Notes: generated from the sequence alone by a model not told the origin. A stretch of 64,000 bases of DNA from an uncultured Muribaculum sp. (GCA_910587665.1 CAJUMZ010000011.1:24489-88488), one strand, 5' to 3'; numbered from the stretch's first letter, positions 52,510 to 62,379 are shown. Program-made: numbers and translations.

Positions 52510-52950
52510 CTGTTAAGGTAATATGCTTCGCTGTCAAAGCCGGATGCTCGTGAGAAAGTGGTTTAAGATATGGAAACGGTATTATGTTGCCGTATAGGCA
52601 TAAAAAAAATTACCCGTCGTCACGACGAATAATCTTCTTAACCTTAAATCTAATACCATGAAAAACACATTGCAAAGGTAATGACTTTTGTGTTATAAAA
52701 CATAATTTTTCGCCATGAAATTTCTTGGATTAACTAAGATTAACAATAGTGTGCGTCTTATATGCGCAAATATCGTTTTGTTGCATATCATAGGGGTGCA
52801 TCAATATGGTTATAAAAATCAAAATTGTGGGGAATGGGTTGTGAGATAACGATTAAAATGCTTATCTTTGTGCGATTTTACCCTTGACATGCGTTGCCAA
52901 GGGGATAATCCTGTCATTATCAATGAAATATTAAAAACACTAAGCAATAA
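52510..52950. other. Long intergenic region before ppiD
   Basis: No gene is seen in these 441 bp. At 52658-52681 a seven-codon ORF (MKNTLQR) follows a leader typical for Bacteroidales exported proteins and may be a decayed gene start. Two A/T-rich stretches and a short palindrome at 52615-52627 with a one-base loop show nothing convincing. The promoter of ppiD lies at the right end. Confidence 0.4.
52838..52870 (+). promoter_or_regulatory. Promoter of ppiD
   Basis: TATCTTTG (52863-52870) fits the -7 consensus. GTTG (52838-52841) is a near match to the -33 box at 21-nt spacing. The start would be near 52877, leaving a leader of about 75 nt. Confidence 0.5.
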
Positions 52951-55023
52951 ATGGCAACACTTGAAAAAATCCGCAAGAGATCAACTCTGCTATTGATCGT
53001 CGTTGGTGCCGCCCTTTTGGCGTTTATCATCGGTGACTTCTTCACCTCAGGCCGTACACTCTTCGGCACAGGTACTACAATCGCCAAGGTCGGCGATGAG
53101 AAAATCGACATTCAGGACTTCCAGCGCCGCTATGAGGAGGCTAACCAGATGTACCAGCAGCAAGGTGCAAAAATGGATCCCGCCGCTTTGCAGCAGCGTG
53201 TGCTTTACGGCATGATTCAGGAAAGGCTCCTTGACAAGGAGATCAATGACCTTGGTATAGAGGTGTCGGATAATGAACTTACACAGGCGATGCTCGGCCC
53301 GAATGCTCATTACGCTATGATCCAGTTTGCTCAGAACATGGGCTTTGAGACTCCCCAGCAGCTTTATGACGTGGCATTCAATCCCGGCAAGTACGGTGTG
53401 CCCGAGGATCAGGCTCGTCAGGTGCAGCAGATGTGGCTCAAGCAGGAGCAGCAGATGGAGCAGATGCTGAAGCAGCAGAAGTTTCAGAATCTCCTCGTGG
53501 GTTCGCTCGTTGCAAATGAGCTTGATGCAAAGGCTTATTATGACGGAAACGCTTCTACAAGTCATATCGCATATGTAAAGAAAAGCTTTGCCGATCTTCC
53601 CAATGACAAGTATCCCGTTACCGACTCTGAGATCAAGGCTGAGTACAACAAGCAGAAAAACGCTTACAAGGTTGACGAGGAGATGCGTCGTGTAAGCTAT
53701 ATCTCGGTTAACGTGGAGCCTTCGACCGCCGATGTGGCAGAGGCTCGCAAGCTTGTTGACGCTACAGTGAGCCGTCTTGCGTCGACCAACGACCTTGAGG
53801 CAGTAAACGGAGACAGCAATTTTGGTGTGGACCGTCGTTCGACCACTGCATCGGCAATCACCAATCCTCAGCTCAAAAGCTTTGTGACCGACAGTGTTGC
53901 AGGTTCGGTGACCATGCTTTCATTCATCAACGATGAGTTTACGATCGCCAAGGTGCTCGGAAAGAAAGTTGCGGTCGACTCTATCAATGTTGACCTGGTG
54001 GCTTATCAGGGTGATGCCGCAGGCCGTGATTCACTTCTTGCCGCCCTTAACTCAGGCACTCCCTTTGAGGAGGCTCTTAAGATGCCTGGTGTGGTAGGCG
54101 GTCAGGCTGACGTTTGGAACACTATCGCTTCTTCTCCCGACAATGAGCTTAAAGAGCGACTGCTTAATGCCGGCAGCGGATACTTCATCTCTGACAGCAC
54201 TGCCAACGATGCCCGTATCATACGTGTAAACAGCAAGAAGGCTCCCGTCGCTATCTATGATTACGCTACTGTAAGCTACAAGGTGTATCCCTCCGATGCA
54301 ACCGTTGCAAAGCTTAACGATGACCTTCAGGCATTTATGTCGGGTATCACCAAGGCTGACTCTTTGACCGTTACCAAGGCTCTTAAGGCCGGATATTCTC
54401 TTCAGCCCGCCATGGTTACATCCAACAGTGCAAATCTTGGTAATGTGCCCTATACCCGTAATGCCGTTAAATGGGCTATGGATGCAAAGGCAGGTGAGGT
54501 ATCGCCCATACTTGAAGACGGACAGAATGACCGTTTGATCGTGGTTGCCCTCAACGATGTCATCAAACCCGGATATATGCCCGTTAATGATGACGATATC
54601 AAGGCTGCTCTCACAGAGAAGGTACGCAACAACAAGAAGGCTGCCGACCTTATCGCACAGTATAAGGGCAAGGCTTCCGACATCGCCGGTTTTGCCGGTC
54701 TTATGCAGGCAAGCGTTGACTCAACCGAGGTTACTTTCGGACAGATGTTTATCTCCGGAATCGGTGCGATGGAGTCAAATCTTCTCGGTCAGGTACCCGT
54801 CACCCCCAAGGGGGCTGTGACCGGTCCGGTACAGGGCACAAACGGCGTATATGTATATCAGGTGTATGAGGTTGACAACCAGTCACGCCCCTATAACTAT
54901 CAGGAAAATGCAGCACGCTACAACCAGCAGTTTGGCGGTCAGGCTGTGCTCCAGAATTTCTTTGATATCATGATGGAGGACAACAAGGTGGTCAACAACA
55001 CCCTGAAGTTCTATAACGACTGA
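52951..55023 (+). CDS. ppiD: PpiD-like periplasmic chaperone/peptidyl-prolyl isomerase
   Basis: A 690-residue protein anchored by one N-terminal helix (RSTLLLIVVGAALLAFIIGDF, residues about 11-31). It has a SurA_N-like chaperone region (VGDEKIDIQDFQRRYEEANQMY, then LYGMIQERLLDKEIND) and one or two weak parvulin-like PPIC segments around 345-450 (GTPFEEALKMPGVVGGQADVW). The Gln/Met-rich part near 150-180 is likely helical. Length and layout match Bacteroidetes PpiD/SurA-type folding factors for outer-membrane proteins. Conservation of parvulin active-site residues is not clear, so it may act mainly as a chaperone. A strong terminator follows. Confidence 0.87.
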   Translation: MATLEKIRKRSTLLLIVVGAALLAFIIGDFFTSGRTLFGTGTTIAKVGDEKIDIQDFQRRYEEANQMYQQQGAKMDPAALQQRVLYGMIQERLLDKEINDLGIEVSDNELTQAMLGPNAHYAMIQFAQNMGFETPQQLYDVAFNPGKYGVPEDQARQVQQMWLKQEQQMEQMLKQQKFQNLLVGSLVANELDAKAYYDGNASTSHIAYVKKSFADLPNDKYPVTDSEIKAEYNKQKNAYKVDEEMRRVSYISVNVEPSTADVAEARKLVDATVSRLASTNDLEAVNGDSNFGVDRRSTTASAITNPQLKSFVTDSVAGSVTMLSFINDEFTIAKVLGKKVAVDSINVDLVAYQGDAAGRDSLLAALNSGTPFEEALKMPGVVGGQADVWNTIASSPDNELKERLLNAGSGYFISDSTANDARIIRVNSKKAPVAIYDYATVSYKVYPSDATVAKLNDDLQAFMSGITKADSLTVTKALKAGYSLQPAMVTSNSANLGNVPYTRNAVKWAMDAKAGEVSPILEDGQNDRLIVVALNDVIKPGYMPVNDDDIKAALTEKVRNNKKAADLIAQYKGKASDIAGFAGLMQASVDSTEVTFGQMFISGIGAMESNLLGQVPVTPKGAVTGPVQGTNGVYVYQVYEVDNQSRPYNYQENAARYNQQFGGQAVLQNFFDIMMEDNKVVNNTLKFYND

Positions 55024-55047
55024 TATTTACAACTGTAATTATAAACG

Positions 55048-55082
55048 GGTGGCGGCACGATTCACATGCTGCCACCTTTTTG
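55048..55082 (+). terminator. Rho-independent terminator of ppiD
   Basis: A 10-bp stem (55048-55057 with 55067-55076, one mismatch/wobble) with a 9-nt loop and a T run, 24 bp after the stop. Confidence 0.85.
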
Positions 55083-55120
55083 TTAACTGCCCGTTCAATT
55101 AAAAACCAATCTTAACCGCA

Positions 55121-57616
55121 ATGTTTAAATTTAAGTACGCCTTGGCTATGTCGGTGATGGCTGTCATCTCCATAGTATCATTTCGCATCTCCGCTACGGA
55201 GCGCTTCATTTCCTTCTCAAAGGGAGATGATTACAAGGTCAGCCTGACCGGAACAAACGATACTGTCACCTATGATCCTGCCGATTGGGAAGGTGTAAGG
55301 ATTGCGGTTGAGAATCTTCGCAAAGACCTGACCGCCGTGACAGGTAGTCCGTGTGCTCCGGTCATAGTCGGAACTGCCGGAAAAAGTTCCGTGATAAGCA
55401 AGTATGCTGATGTCCTCCGGGAACTTGACGGCAAGTGGGAGCAATATGTGATCACTACTGACGGTGACAGTCTTGTTATCATCGGTAGTGACAAGCGTGG
55501 CACCATATATGGCATATATGAGCTTTCGCGGCAGCTTGGTGTTTCCCCTTGGTATTGGTGGGCCGATGTACCTGTCGCAAGACATGATGAGGTGTATGTG
55601 AGGCCTGGCAGATATACCGACGGAGAGCCGACTGTAAAGTATCGCGGCATTTTCATCAATGACGAGTGGCCTTCGTTCGGCGGATGGGCGACAAACTGTT
55701 TCGGCGGGGTGAACTCGAAGATGTATGCCACTTTGTTCGAGCTGCTTCTTCGGTTAAAAGCCAATTATCTGTGGCCTGCGATGTGGGCGAGTGCGTTTAA
55801 TGAAGATGATCCCGAAAGTCCCGCTGTCGCTGACCGATACGGCATTGTAATGGGTACATCCCATCATGAGCCGATGATGCGCGCTCATAAAGAATACACG
55901 CGGCGTCGTGAAGAAGTGGGCCCATGGGACTACACTGTGAATAAAGGGCGTCTCGACCGATTTTTCCGTGAAGGCATGGAGCGCAACAGGGATTACGATA
56001 ATCTTGTCACGATAGGTATGCGTGGCGACGGCGATGTCGCGATGGGTCGAGGTAATGATGCTGACAATATAAAGACCCTCCATGATGTGATCAGCGGACA
56101 GCGTGGCATACTCAAGGATATTTACGGCAGAGAGGACAGTGTGCCGCAGTTATGGGCGATATTTACAGAGGTGCAGCGGTATTATGATGCCGGATTCACA
56201 GTGCCTGATGACGTGACCCTGCTGTTCTGTGACAATAACTGGGGCTATATCAGGCGTGCCGGTTCTCCCGGAGAACGTGGGCGCAAGGGTGGACAGGGAT
56301 TGTACTATCATATCGACATGAACGGCGGCCCGTGGAATGACCGCTGGGTCAACACTACCACAATACCAAAGCTTCGCGAGCAGCTGAATCTCGCCTATAA
56401 GAGCGGGCTTGACCGTATATGGATCATAAATGTCGGCGACCTTAAGCCAAAGGAAGTCCCGATTGACTTTATAATGCGATATGCGTGGAATCCCGACGCC
56501 ATATCCCCGGGCGAGGAGAAAACTTATCTTGAGGAGTTTGCCGCAAGTGTTTTCGGTTCCGACAATTCACGAGATATAGCCGACATTATAGCGCGTTACA
56601 GCAAGTATAACCTTATACGTAAGCCTGAGATCCAGGTACCCGGACTGTTTAACCGGGATGAGATGGATGCGATAGACCGTCGTTGGGCTGCACTTGTAGA
56701 TAAAACCGCGAAAGTCAAGGCAAGGTTGCCTGAGGAACTTCAGGATGCCTATTTCCAGCTTGTCTATTATCCGGTTGTGGCAAGTGCCGGGGTTGCCGAG
56801 ATATATAATTGTGCTACACGGGGCGATTCTGCAAGGGTGGTGGAACTGATGGAGCGTGACTCAATACTGTCCGACTATTACAATAATGTCATGGCGGGAG
56901 GGAAATGGAAAGGCATGATGCAGGACAACCATATCGGTTACACCAGATGGTCAATACCGGATCGCAATGTAAATCCGATGACCCTCGGCTTCGATGTTAG
57001 TCATGCTCTTGAATATCCGTCTGAATCGGATGAATATTCAATTCCGGCATATTCTCATATTAAGAATGTGAGAGGTGAGAATTGCGGATGGGTATTTTTG
57101 CCCGATCTGGGCCGCGGTGAGGGATGTATGGGCATTGACAATGTAGTGGCGGCAAGCGACACGACAGGTCGCGGCGCATACATGGAATATGATGTCACGC
57201 TTTCTCCCGAGGGAAGAATAGCGATAGGCATACTCCCCGTTCAGGACATAAGGCCTGAGCGCGGCTTGCGCCTGGGTGTTCAGCTGGATAATATGCCGGT
57301 GAGGATTATTGACGCGCGCCAAGGGCTTCATGACGAATTTGGCGAGTATACTCCGGAAAATATAGCGGCAAATAGAAAATTGAAGCCGCTTCCCGCTCCG
57401 GCACAACTTTCATTATGTGGTGTGGTAAATGGTAAAAAGCTTCCGAGACGTACCGAGGTCTTTGATAATATCCGATGGCTTGAGGCTAAATTTGATACCG
57501 CGCCCGGGCAGCATCGTCTACGCATCATCATGATAGATCCCGAAATAGTGGTCGAGCAGATTGTTGTTAATCCTGATAACAGTCGTTACAGCTATTTTGG
57601 AAAAGGATTTATGTAA
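55121..57616 (+). CDS. Glycoside hydrolase family 115 protein (alpha-glucuronidase type)
   Basis: An 831-residue exported enzyme with a signal peptide (to about residue 26, FRISA). After a small N-terminal domain (IVGTAGKSSVISKY) comes the GH115 core: YGIYELSRQLGVSPWYWWADVP, KYRGIFINDEWPSFGGWATNCFGG read in part, LRLKANYLWPAMWASAF, GTSHHEPMMRAHKEY and RIWIINVGDLKPKEVPIDF. A C-terminal beta-domain completes it. Family members cut (4-O-methyl-)glucuronic acid side chains from xylan. It may act with the exported GH43 at 14097 on glucuronoarabinoxylan, though the genes are far apart and no SusC/D pair is seen. Confidence 0.93.
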   Translation: MFKFKYALAMSVMAVISIVSFRISATERFISFSKGDDYKVSLTGTNDTVTYDPADWEGVRIAVENLRKDLTAVTGSPCAPVIVGTAGKSSVISKYADVLRELDGKWEQYVITTDGDSLVIIGSDKRGTIYGIYELSRQLGVSPWYWWADVPVARHDEVYVRPGRYTDGEPTVKYRGIFINDEWPSFGGWATNCFGGVNSKMYATLFELLLRLKANYLWPAMWASAFNEDDPESPAVADRYGIVMGTSHHEPMMRAHKEYTRRREEVGPWDYTVNKGRLDRFFREGMERNRDYDNLVTIGMRGDGDVAMGRGNDADNIKTLHDVISGQRGILKDIYGREDSVPQLWAIFTEVQRYYDAGFTVPDDVTLLFCDNNWGYIRRAGSPGERGRKGGQGLYYHIDMNGGPWNDRWVNTTTIPKLREQLNLAYKSGLDRIWIINVGDLKPKEVPIDFIMRYAWNPDAISPGEEKTYLEEFAASVFGSDNSRDIADIIARYSKYNLIRKPEIQVPGLFNRDEMDAIDRRWAALVDKTAKVKARLPEELQDAYFQLVYYPVVASAGVAEIYNCATRGDSARVVELMERDSILSDYYNNVMAGGKWKGMMQDNHIGYTRWSIPDRNVNPMTLGFDVSHALEYPSESDEYSIPAYSHIKNVRGENCGWVFLPDLGRGEGCMGIDNVVAASDTTGRGAYMEYDVTLSPEGRIAIGILPVQDIRPERGLRLGVQLDNMPVRIIDARQGLHDEFGEYTPENIAANRKLKPLPAPAQLSLCGVVNGKKLPRRTEVFDNIRWLEAKFDTAPGQHRLRIIMIDPEIVVEQIVVNPDNSRYSYFGKGFM

Positions 57617-57636
57617 AAAAATTGTAAGTTTGTGGT

Positions 57637-58239
57637 ATGATAAAAAATCTGTTGTTTGATCTGGGCGGCGTGATCATGGATATCCGCCGTGAAAATTGTG
57701 AAGAGGCGTTCCGACAGCTCGGAATGGCTGACATTGGTGAGTATCTTGGCGATTATGGGCAGAAAGGTCCGTTTGCCGCCCTTGAAGAGGGTAAGATCAG
57801 CGAGGAGGAATTCCGCGCGGAGGTAAGGAAGCATATTGCCCGTGAAGTCAGCGATGAAGAGATTGACCGGGCGTTTAACCGCTTCCTCACCGGTATCCCT
57901 GTCAGGCGTCTTGAAGAATTGCGGAAACTGCGTGGAAAATACAAACTCTACATGCTTTCCAATACTAATTCAATCATGTGGCGTCAGGATATTGCCAAGG
58001 CGTTCCGTCAGGAGGGGCTTGCGGTTGACGACTATTTCGACGGCATAGTCACCTCTTTTGAGGCAAAATGCTGCAAGCCTGCCCCGGGAATATTTAACCG
58101 TGTGGTTGAAAAGTTTGGAATTAGACCGGAAGAGACCGTGTTTTTTGATGATTCCAAGGCTAACGTCGAGGCGGCTGCAAAGCTTGGCTTCGCCACAAGG
58201 CATGTGGCTCCGGGACTTGAATTCTATGAAATCCTTTAA
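57637..58239 (+). CDS. HAD superfamily hydrolase (subfamily IA)
   Basis: A 200-residue HAD phosphatase. Motif I is FDLGGVIMDIRR, where the second Asp is replaced by Gly, as in YihX-type enzymes. The cap is a four-helix bundle (about 15-80). Motif II is YMLSNTNSIMW, the Lys is in EAKCCKPAPGIF and motif IV is VFFDDSKANVEAA. It probably dephosphorylates a small sugar or nucleotide phosphate. It lies 20 bp after GH115 and 11 bp before upp, so it could be co-transcribed with upp. Confidence 0.88.
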   Translation: MIKNLLFDLGGVIMDIRRENCEEAFRQLGMADIGEYLGDYGQKGPFAALEEGKISEEEFRAEVRKHIAREVSDEEIDRAFNRFLTGIPVRRLEELRKLRGKYKLYMLSNTNSIMWRQDIAKAFRQEGLAVDDYFDGIVTSFEAKCCKPAPGIFNRVVEKFGIRPEETVFFDDSKANVEAAAKLGFATRHVAPGLEFYEIL

Positions 58240-58250
58240 TTTGTTCATCT

Positions 58251-58904
58251 ATGAAGATCATAAACTTTGATGAGCAACCCTCTATCATAAGCCAGTATAT
58301 GATGGAGTTGCGTAATGTCGACATACAGCACGACATGCTGCGGTTTCGCCGTAATCTTGAGCGCATAGGGGAGCTTATCGCCTATGAGATAAGCCGCACG
58401 TTTGATTATAAGAAGGTTGACATAATGACTCCGCTCTCGCCGGCACAGTGTGACGTGGTGGCTGACGACGTTGTGCTTGGCACGATTTTCCGGGCCGGTG
58501 TGCCGTTTCATCTTGGATTCCTGAATGTACTCGACAAGAGCGAGAATGCCTTTGTGTCGGCTTACCGTAAATATAAGGAAAAAGAAAATTTCGACGTGTT
58601 TATCGAGTATATCGCGTCGCCGCGTCTTGACGGCAAGACTCTTATCCTTGTCGACCCGATGCTTGCCACCGGTGCGTCGATGGAGTTGAGCTATAAGGCT
58701 CTGCTGACCAAGGGCACTCCGGCAAAGATACATGTGGCGTCGGTCATAGCTTCGCAGACGGCGATAGATTATGTGAAGGCGACTTTCCCTGATGACAAGA
58801 CTACGGTATGGGTAGGTGCAATAGACCCTGAGATCAATTCCCACAGCTATATAGTGCCGGGGCTCGGCGATGCCGGTGACCTCGCTTACGGTATTAAGGA
58901 ATAA
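58251..58904 (+). CDS. upp: Uracil phosphoribosyltransferase
   Basis: A 217-residue type I phosphoribosyltransferase that makes UMP from uracil and PRPP. The PRPP loop is LILVDPMLATGASM (near residue 135), and the uracil-binding end has YIVPGLGDAGDLAYGI. MELRNVDIQHDMLRFRRNLERIG is the expected helical opening. Length is normal. Its 3' end overlaps the convergent sfp gene by 11 bp, so the last codons of both genes are read from both strands. Confidence 0.94.
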   Translation: MKIINFDEQPSIISQYMMELRNVDIQHDMLRFRRNLERIGELIAYEISRTFDYKKVDIMTPLSPAQCDVVADDVVLGTIFRAGVPFHLGFLNVLDKSENAFVSAYRKYKEKENFDVFIEYIASPRLDGKTLILVDPMLATGASMELSYKALLTKGTPAKIHVASVIASQTAIDYVKATFPDDKTTVWVGAIDPEINSHSYIVPGLGDAGDLAYGIKE

Positions 58905-59445
58905 GATCGTCGGTTACGGGTGTCGCCGTGGTGATGCGCGCGTTGCCGATTGTTGCTGATTCCAGCCGATATGTAGTGTCTCCGATTTCAGTATGGCATG
59001 AGCCTTCAGAAGGTAATATGACCCCGTTGGCAAAATCTATTCCCGGTATTCCGATAGCCTTGTACAGGGCTTCTTTCATGGTCCATGCGGTGAGCAGAAG
59101 GTCGTCGCCTTTGAAACGCGTCTGCTCTTGCTCCGATAGAAATTTACGCGTCACTCTTTGCAGGGTGGCGCGTGGCGTTTCTATATCCACACCTATTCGG
59201 TGGCTGCCGCCGACCCCTACTGCTGCATACCCTTTGCAATGGGATATTGAGATTTCGCGATTAAATCCCTCGATATAGGGCGATCCGTCATTGCGGTGGC
59301 ATAGACTATGCCCTGCGCCGGCAATCTCCGACAGGAGGCGCGTGACGGCGCTTTTTTGCGCGGCAATCTGTCCTGATGCGCTTTCTTCAGGTGTGAATCG
59401 GGTCAAGTAGACATCTATTCCTGCAAGTCTGATTTTCTCGATCAT
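58894..59445 (-). CDS. 4'-phosphopantetheinyl transferase (Sfp type)
   Basis: A 183-residue transferase that loads phosphopantetheine from CoA onto carrier proteins. The family signature is complete: RIGVDIETPR (the G-x-D-x-E metal site, near residue 105), then FLSEQEQTRF and LTAWTMKEALYKAIG (W-x-x-K-E-A). The N-terminus has ISHCKGYAAVGVG. It is the third gene of the gldE-gldD-sfp operon, starting with a 4-bp ATGA overlap. Whether it serves the fatty acid ACP or a secondary metabolite carrier is open. Confidence 0.91.
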   Translation of the reverse strand: MIEKIRLAGIDVYLTRFTPEESASGQIAAQKSAVTRLLSEIAGAGHSLCHRNDGSPYIEGFNREISISHCKGYAAVGVGGSHRIGVDIETPRATLQRVTRKFLSEQEQTRFKGDDLLLTAWTMKEALYKAIGIPGIDFANGVILPSEGSCHTEIGDTTYRLESATIGNARITTATPVTDDLIP

Positions 59446-60017
59446 CGGTGTGAAATATGTTTGGCTGTATACAACATGTCTTCTTTCACCGCCGACACGA
59501 CCGGTGAGATCTCTTCGCGCGTCACTGAGTCGCCGCTTATTTCAAGCATTCCCGACAGGAGGAAACTTGTGCTGTCGGTCGAGAGTATCTGCACCGGGGT
59601 TACTGTAGCTCCAGGGGTTACGAAGATTGTAGAGCTTATCCCGTCAAGGCTTTGCAACTCAATTATCTCGGTTGTGTTTCCTCCGGAGTTGAGCGACATC
59701 CGGGTAAGCCTGTTGTCGATAGCCTTTGCCACGGTTGCGCGGTCGTGGTCTGAAAGGGTGTAGCGCAATGTGGCGCGGTATCGCGGGTAAGTCACGTCTA
59801 TCCATGTGTTGCCGTCGTCATTCGGGCGCATTGACCAGGTTGCCCCCTTGTTGACAGGAAGCAGCACACCGACGGTGTCTATCGTATCATATACGGGATT
59901 GTATACTTCTATCCGTGGATATGCCACGGGACGCGGCACAGGATTGTCGGTGCTTTTTCTGCATCCGGCAGAAACGATTGCTGTAATTGCCGTGAGTAGG
60001 ATGGGTATGCGGCGCAT
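59442..60017 (-). CDS. gldD: GldD-like lipoprotein
   Basis: A 191-residue lipoprotein; lipobox AIVSAGC gives the lipidated Cys at 19. The rest fits the GldD pattern: PRPVAYPRIEV at the start, WIDVTYPRYRATLRYT in the middle and STDSTSFLLSGMLEISG near the end. Its place between gldE and the sfp gene is the conserved order in Bacteroidetes, which supports the call more than the weak sequence match. In Flavobacterium GldD is needed for gliding. Non-gliding gut Bacteroidales keep it, so it must have another envelope role there. Confidence 0.75.
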   Translation of the reverse strand: MRRIPILLTAITAIVSAGCRKSTDNPVPRPVAYPRIEVYNPVYDTIDTVGVLLPVNKGATWSMRPNDDGNTWIDVTYPRYRATLRYTLSDHDRATVAKAIDNRLTRMSLNSGGNTTEIIELQSLDGISSTIFVTPGATVTPVQILSTDSTSFLLSGMLEISGDSVTREEISPVVSAVKEDMLYTAKHISHR

Positions 60018-60033
60018 TGGGGGCGTGCTACGA

Positions 60034-61365
60034 TTATTTTTCTGCGATTTCCTCTTCGGTCATCACCTTTACACGCACACTTGCGATGCGGTGGCGCTCT
60101 ATGGTAAGGATCAGGAAGCGGCAGTTGCCGTAGACGATCGACTCTTTTGCCTTGGGAAAATCGCCCTTGATAGCAAGCAGCATGCCGGCAAGCGTGTCGC
60201 AGTCTTCGGTCACGTCGGCAAACTCTTCCTCATTCACACCGGTAATACGGAAAAAGTCGGTGAGCAGGGTCTTTCCGTCAAATACGTAAGTATCATCCGG
60301 AAGACGCCTGTAAGTGACTTCTTCCTCGTCATACTCGTCGTTTATGTCGCCGACGATCTCTTCGAGCACATCCTCAAGGGTGACAAGACCCTGTGTGCCG
60401 CCATATTCGTCCACTACTATCGCCATGTGGATGCGACGGCGGCGGAAGTCTTCGAGCAGGTCGTCGATCATGCGCGATTCAGGCACAAAATAGGGCTCCC
60501 GCACAAGCTTCTGCCATTCAAAATCGTCATCTGTCTTGCCTATATATGGCAGCAGGTCACGGCTGTAGAGTACGCCCTTGATATTGTCGTCGGTCTCTTC
60601 ATACACCGGAAGGCGTGAAAAACCGCTTGACAATACAATGTCCATTACCTCGGCAAATGTCGACTTTATATTTATGTCGGTCATGTCTACGCGCGGGGTC
60701 ATGATTTCCGATGCAGTGGTATCGCCAAATTCAAGGATGCCTTCAAGCATCTCCTTTTCATCCGATGCTTTCACGTCTGTGATTTCAAGTGCCTGCGAAA
60801 GATCGTCGACCGATATGTTTTCCGCCTTTTTGGTCACCACGCGGTTGACGAGCGACGAGCTTTTTACGAGCATTGATGACAGGGGTGAAAACAATTTAAG
60901 CGCGGCCCCGATGCCTCCGGTCGCCATCTTCGCCCATTTGACCGTATAGGTGTTGGCATACAGTTTCGGCAATATTTCACCGAAAAGTAGTATGAGGAAC
61001 GTGAGCAGTACGCTCTGGAATATGAAGCTCAGCAGCTCGCTGTGAAACTCAAATATGCGGTTGAACGCAAAGGAGCATAGGATCACTATAGTCACGTTGA
61101 CAAGATTGTTGGCAATCAGGATCGTGGCGAGAAGACGCTCCGGTGCGGCGAGAAAACTGTTGATTGTCGTGGCTTTCGGAGAGTCTTCGATCTCTTCAAG
61201 CTGCTGTGGGGTTAATGAGAAGTAGGCTATTTCACTGCCTGATACAAAGCCTGATATTATCAAGGCGACAGCCGCCAATATAAGCGCGACGATACACCCC
61301 ACGTCGGGTGTGCTTACGGTGACAAGATTTTCAAAAGCCGGAATTATGCCCATGCAATCGGGCAT
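60034..61365 (-). CDS. gldE: GldE/CorC family membrane protein with CBS domains
   Basis: A HlyC/CorC-type protein of about 443 residues. The N-terminal DUF21 domain has three to four helices ([26 protein letters not shown] read in part). Two CBS domains follow ([14 protein letters not shown] and [34 protein letters not shown] in part), and then the CorC_HlyC C-terminal domain. The frame reaches TTG at 61389; ATG at 61365 (MPDCMGII) is the more likely start. It leads the gldE-gldD-sfp operon. The family is implicated in Mg2+/Co2+ handling and, in flavobacteria, gliding. Confidence 0.88.
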   Translation of the reverse strand: MPDCMGIIPAFENLVTVSTPDVGCIVALILAAVALIISGFVSGSEIAYFSLTPQQLEEIEDSPKATTINSFLAAPERLLATILIANNLVNVTIVILCSFAFNRIFEFHSELLSFIFQSVLLTFLILLFGEILPKLYANTYTVKWAKMATGGIGAALKLFSPLSSMLVKSSSLVNRVVTKKAENISVDDLSQALEITDVKASDEKEMLEGILEFGDTTASEIMTPRVDMTDINIKSTFAEVMDIVLSSGFSRLPVYEETDDNIKGVLYSRDLLPYIGKTDDDFEWQKLVREPYFVPESRMIDDLLEDFRRRRIHMAIVVDEYGGTQGLVTLEDVLEEIVGDINDEYDEEEVTYRRLPDDTYVFDGKTLLTDFFRITGVNEEEFADVTEDCDTLAGMLLAIKGDFPKAKESIVYGNCRFLILTIERHRIASVRVKVMTEEEIAEK

Positions 61366-61450
61366 GGCTGGCAACGGGTCGATATCCAATTGTAAATATA
61401 TTAGTTAGACAATAGCCGCAAAAAAAGCGGCGGTCAACAAATGACCACCG

Positions 61451-61482
61451 CAAATTTATAAGAAATACTCCGAATTACCAAA
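61451..61482 (-). promoter_or_regulatory. Promoter of the gldE operon
   Basis: TTTG (61479-61482) and TAAATTTG (61451-61458) on the minus strand with exactly 20 nt between them form a full consensus. A short hairpin with a seven-residue homopolymer loop (GCCGC 61415-61419 with 61427-61431) lies in the leader. Confidence 0.7.
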
Positions 61483-61525
61483 TATTCAGCAATGTCGCCG
61501 GGTAATATTCTCCTGAAGGATTATT

Positions 61526-61840
61526 TTACGGGCATTTTGGCAATGCGGCGAGCTCCTTGCCTCCGAACTTGTAGGGCTGCGCATCCGCGCCCTTGCCTGC
61601 GTCGGCAAACGGGAGTCCGAAGGGGTAGTAGTGGTTGATCTGCTCGGCTCGCCCCCACATGTCAGCTACGACGCTGACACTGCCCGTGTGGTCGCACAGG
61701 AAGTAATGCCACCCAGGCACTCCGGTGTCGCTGAACGTGGCATACCCGCCGTCGAACAGCACTCGCTTCACCTTGCCGTTCTCGTAGACTGCGGGAGTAG
61801 CGAAGTCGCCGCGTGATAATTTTGTCAGAGCAGTTTCCAT
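61526..61840 (-). pseudogene. Orphan RHS core fragment
   Basis: A 104-residue frame whose middle (VYENGKVKRVLFDGGYATF, GWHYFLCDHTGSV, YYPFGLPFADAGKGAD, PYKFGGKEL) copies the RHS-associated core of the upstream gene. It then ends after a few unrelated residues, before the DxxGR-like core end and without any toxin tip. Its first 16 residues are not RHS-like and overlap the end of the preceding gene by 16 bp. It looks like a truncated displaced tip left by recombination, not a working gene. Confidence 0.75.
61545..61789 (-). repeat. 245-bp RHS-core direct repeat, copy 1
   Basis: This stretch is closely similar, without length change, to 63100-63344 in the main RHS gene, in the same orientation and 1,555 bp apart. 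Most differences are single bases. Confidence 0.8.
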
Positions 61841-62379
61841 GGGTCTGTTGACGCTCTTATCGGTTGGTTCATCACTTTATCGATCCATTCTTTCAATACC
61901 TTTATTTTTTCGTTGTGAGTCTTTGCCCCTGACTTTCTGACTGCTTCTTGAAAATAGTATGAATTAAAAGGAAGGTTCTGGTACTTATTAAGATAGTCAT
62001 AGTCTTTTTTTGCTTTTGTAAAATAGAGTGCCTCGTAACTGACAAAACAAAAGAGAGTATCCGATTTAGCTATCTCTGCCTTTATTGATTGAAAAATTGA
62101 AGCTACATTCTCATCCGTGAATGAGCGTGGCAATTTGGAAGCATTAACCATGCTTAAACTATTGTCAAGGTTTATTATTGACTTTATTGCTAATCGTTCA
62201 TTGGGATTATCAAGTAGTGTAAATAGCAAATTATCGTTGTTCTCCTTTAATAAAGCAGAGGCTAAACGGGCACTTGCCATTTCTCCAAATGCACGGTCGT
62301 TACATGTGTAAACACGAGTTTTGCCATTGAGATTAACTGTTAAAATGGCGATCAGAAATAAAACTACAATTTTTTTCAT
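61825..62379 (-). CDS. Small exported protein, candidate immunity protein of the RHS toxin
   Basis: A 184-residue protein of no family I know. It has a signal peptide (MKKIVVLFLIAILTVNLNG) and a helical, polar body (SARLASALLKENNDNLLFTLL, YFQEAVRKSGAKTHNEK). Its start overlaps the stop of the RHS gene by 4 bp (ATGA), so the two are made together. It is AT-rich, like the RHS tip and unlike the RHS core. Coupled position, composition and size are those of an immunity protein in polymorphic toxin loci. Export suggests that the toxin would act in the periplasm. All of this is inference from context. Confidence 0.6.
   Translation of the reverse strand: MKKIVVLFLIAILTVNLNGKTRVYTCNDRAFGEMASARLASALLKENNDNLLFTLLDNPNERLAIKSIINLDNSLSMVNASKLPRSFTDENVASIFQSIKAEIAKSDTLFCFVSYEALYFTKAKKDYDYLNKYQNLPFNSYYFQEAVRKSGAKTHNEKIKVLKEWIDKVMNQPIRASTDPWKLL

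Noticed and set aside
52615..52627. Hairpin CGTCGT/ACGACG after the LD-carboxypeptidase gene.
   Set aside because: The loop would be a single base, so the hairpin cannot fold as a normal terminator.
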